Source of the DNA: Pseudomonadota bacterium
GTDB lineage: Bacteria > Pseudomonadota > Alphaproteobacteria > Sphingomonadales > Sphingomonadaceae
Assembly: GCA_021847605.1 (NCBI GenBank)
Contig: JAJZQN010000006.1
Coordinates: 62,001 to 126,000 of the forward strand
Direction of reading: 5' to 3'
DNA: 64,000 bases
The notes under the pieces are model-generated. The model was not told the DNA's origin. It saw only the letters and a list, made by a program, of their open reading frames with translations, and ran no database searches. A program made the position numbers and the translations under genes. How positions within the stretch are numbered: the stretch's first letter is position 1; the number at the start of each line of letters is the position of its first letter. Below are positions 62,050 to 64,000 of the stretch, piece after piece.

Positions 62050-64000
62050 ATGGCTGCCAGTCTTCCCTCCATCCTGAATGACTGGTTTGCTGGCCGGGGA
62101 TGGCATCCGCGTCGGCATCAGATGGATATGCTGGCGGCTGGTCGACGTGGCGATCATGCCTTGCTGGTTGCTCCCACCGGCGCGGGCAAGACACTGGCCG
62201 GTTTTCTGCCGACGCTGGTCGACCTGATCGAATCGCCGACCGAGGGACTCCACACTCTCTATGTGTCTCCGCTCAAGGCATTGGCCGTCGATGTACGACG
62301 CAACCTTTTGACCCCGATAGAGGAAATGGGCCTGCCCATCCGCGTCGAGACGCGCAGCGGGGATACGCCATCGGATCGCAAGGCGCGTCAACGCGCCCGC
62401 CCGCCCCAGATATTGCTGACCACACCTGAATCCCTCTCTCTGCTGCTGTCCTATCCCGACAGTTTCCTGATGTTCGCGGATTTGCGCACCGTGATCATCG
62501 ATGAAGTCCATGCCTTTGCCACGCAAAAGCGCGGCGATCTGCTCAACCTGTCGCTGGCGCGGCTGCAATCGATCAACGCGGGGCTGCGTCGCGTCGCGTT
62601 GTCGGCCACGGTGGCCGATGTGGACGCTTATCGTGCCTGGCTGGCACCGGATGGCGATATCGATACTGTAACCCCGGTGTTGGGGGAGGACGGCGCGCCG
62701 CCTCATGTCACGATCCTGACGCCGGAGGGGCGGGTGCCATGGTCAGGCCATTCGGGCAAATATGCCGCCAATCAGGTCATGGCCGAAATCGAGCGGCGTC
62801 AGACGACGCTGGTCTTCTGCAATACGCGCGGCCTTGCCGAACTCATCTTTCAGGAACTCTGGTCGGTCAACGACGCCAACCTGCCCATCGCCATCCATCA
62901 TGGCAGCCTGTCGATCGAGGCGCGGCGCAAGGTGGAAAGCGCGATGGCGGCGGGCAAGTTGCGGGCGCTGGTGGCAACGGCTTCGCTCGACCTTGGCGTC
63001 GATTGGGGCAATGTCGATTGCGTGATTCAGATGGGCGCGCCCAAGGGATCGTCGCGCCTGCTGCAACGCATTGGGCGGGCCAATCACCGGCTCGACATGG
63101 CATCCGAAGCCATTTTGATTCCCGGCAATCGGTTCGAATATCTGGAGGCGCGCGCCGCACTCGATGCGGTGGAGGCGGGGGAACGCGATGCCGATGACTT
63201 CCGTCCCGGTAGCCTCGACGTGCTGGCCCAGCATGTCATGGGGCTGGCCTGTGCGGCGCCGTTTCGGGAGGATGACCTGCTGGCCGAAATCCGCTCGTCT
63301 ACACCCTATAGCGCGCTAACGGATGATGCCTTCGCCAACATCCTCCATTTTATCGAAGGGGGTGGCTATGCGCTGCGCGCCTATGACCGGTTCAAGCGGC
63401 TGACACGCGACCCGGACGGTGCATGGCGCGTGTCTCATCCTAATTTCATCGCGCAGCATCGGCTGAATGCCGGCATCATCGTCGATCAGCCAGCGCTGGC
63501 CGTCCGGTTCGCCAACGGCCGCAAGCTCGGCACGGTGGAGGAGGGGTTTGCCGCCACGCTGCGGCCGGGCGACAGCTTCTTCTTTTCCGGTATGGCGCTG
63601 GAGGTAGTGCGGATGGACACCAGCGATCTTGTCGTGCGGGCCACCGCAAAACAGGCGCGCATCCCAAGCTGGGGCGGAACCCGCATGGCCATGTCCACCC
63701 GTCTTGCCGATCGCGTGCGCCATTTCCTGGCCGAACCGGATCAGTGGCATCGCTTCCCCGATGATGTGCGCGAATGGCTGGAGGTTCAGAAATATCGTTC
63801 CGCCCTCCCGCGTCCGGGCCAGCTTCTCATCGAAACCTTCCCGCATGAGGGGCGCCATTACCTCGTCTGCTACAGTTTCGAAGGGTGGAACGCGCATCAG
63901 TCGCTGGGCATGTTGCTGACCCGCCGGATGGATGCGCAGGGTCTGATGCCGCTGGGCTTCGTGTCCAACGACTATGCACTGGCGGTCTATGGCCTCAAAC
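62050..64000 (+). CDS. Ligase-associated DNA damage response DEXH box helicase (partial, 3' end beyond window)
   Basis: An Lhr-like SF2 helicase; about 650 codons lie in the window and the frame remains open at base 64000. Walker A is APTGAGKT (residues 41-48), DEVH is at 151-154, SATVADV is motif III, and ATASLDLGVDWGNVDCVIQMGAPKGSSRLLQRIGRANHR contains motifs V and VI. A long C-terminal Lhr-core region follows. The family works with DNA ligase, exonuclease and PdeM in a repair module. The partner PdeM here is 40 kb away, though the genes downstream of 64000 are not visible. The ATG at 62050 begins MAASLPSILNDWF. Confidence 0.93.
   Translation, partial: MAASLPSILNDWFAGRGWHPRRHQMDMLAAGRRGDHALLVAPTGAGKTLAGFLPTLVDLIESPTEGLHTLYVSPLKALAVDVRRNLLTPIEEMGLPIRVETRSGDTPSDRKARQRARPPQILLTTPESLSLLLSYPDSFLMFADLRTVIIDEVHAFATQKRGDLLNLSLARLQSINAGLRRVALSATVADVDAYRAWLAPDGDIDTVTPVLGEDGAPPHVTILTPEGRVPWSGHSGKYAANQVMAEIERRQTTLVFCNTRGLAELIFQELWSVNDANLPIAIHHGSLSIEARRKVESAMAAGKLRALVATASLDLGVDWGNVDCVIQMGAPKGSSRLLQRIGRANHRLDMASEAILIPGNRFEYLEARAALDAVEAGERDADDFRPGSLDVLAQHVMGLACAAPFREDDLLAEIRSSTPYSALTDDAFANILHFIEGGGYALRAYDRFKRLTRDPDGAWRVSHPNFIAQHRLNAGIIVDQPALAVRFANGRKLGTVEEGFAATLRPGDSFFFSGMALEVVRMDTSDLVVRATAKQARIPSWGGTRMAMSTRLADRVRHFLAEPDQWHRFPDDVREWLEVQKYRSALPRPGQLLIETFPHEGRHYLVCYSFEGWNAHQSLGMLLTRRMDAQGLMPLGFVSNDYALAVYGLK

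Noticed and set aside
1..64000. Defence island, prophage, insertion sequence or CRISPR
   Set aside because: I found no transposase, integrase, phage genes, spaced direct repeats or restriction genes; the gene content is housekeeping throughout.

Overview
This window is chromosomal DNA from an alphaproteobacterium, most likely a sphingomonad (Sphingobium/Sphingomonas type). The evidence is GC-rich coding sequence, the mnmE-mnmG-rsmG-parA-parB order, a hemE-linked origin, MipZ, PtsN, MmcB, a PgmG-type phosphomannomutase, and several sphingomonad-type hypothetical proteins. Gene density is high, many genes overlap by 1-4 bases, and I see no tRNA or rRNA genes, insertion sequences, prophage or CRISPR arrays.

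Layout. 0-2 kb: end of a surface-polysaccharide locus (acyltransferase, Wzy-like polymerase/ligase), minus strand. 2-4 kb: quinone oxidoreductase and dienelactone hydrolase. 4-9.7 kb: mnmE, mnmG, rsmG, parA and parB, with three strong parS sites inside the cluster. 9.8-12.4 kb: pepN. 12.4-16 kb: an Mla-type lipid transport operon. 16-20.9 kb: HAD phosphatase, ThiE-like protein, YggS and a TonB-dependent receptor. 21-30 kb: small housekeeping and repair genes (pdeM, trhO, SCO, ankyrin protein, mmcB, cell wall hydrolase, ptsN, hpf, dnaQ). 30-33 kb: coaE, aroE, maf and ppsR in one overlapping minus-strand operon.

32.86-33.16 kb: the probable chromosomal origin oriC. It has three perfect DnaA boxes, one near-perfect box, an AT-rich stretch and six GANTC sites. 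Genes near it are transcribed away from it on both sides. 33.1-38.5 kb: hemE, hemJ-like gene, panC (minus strand), mipZ, a J-domain membrane protein and pgmG. 38.6-45.6 kb: a FadL-type porin, ispG, a DMT transporter, a GNAT enzyme and ftsK, flanked by two copies of an apparently paralogous small RNA gene. 45.8-49 kb: lolA, xth, ribA and a YkuD protein. 49-54.6 kb: glnD and mutS (minus). 54.7-57.6 kb: malic enzyme and a flavin reductase. 57.7-60.5 kb: a polysaccharide deacetylase, an ATP-grasp ligase and a convergent low-molecular-weight phosphatase. 60.5-62 kb: a cystathionine gamma-synthase-like enzyme. 62-64 kb: a ligase-associated DEXH helicase cut by the window edge.

Theme. The window holds much of the chromosome replication, segregation and division machinery: oriC, parABS, MipZ and FtsK. 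The least explained signals are noncoding. The two small RNA genes share an identically spaced upstream architecture and a C-rich single-stranded loop. That loop is perfectly complementary over 11 bases to the ribosome binding site of the TonB receptor in the same window.
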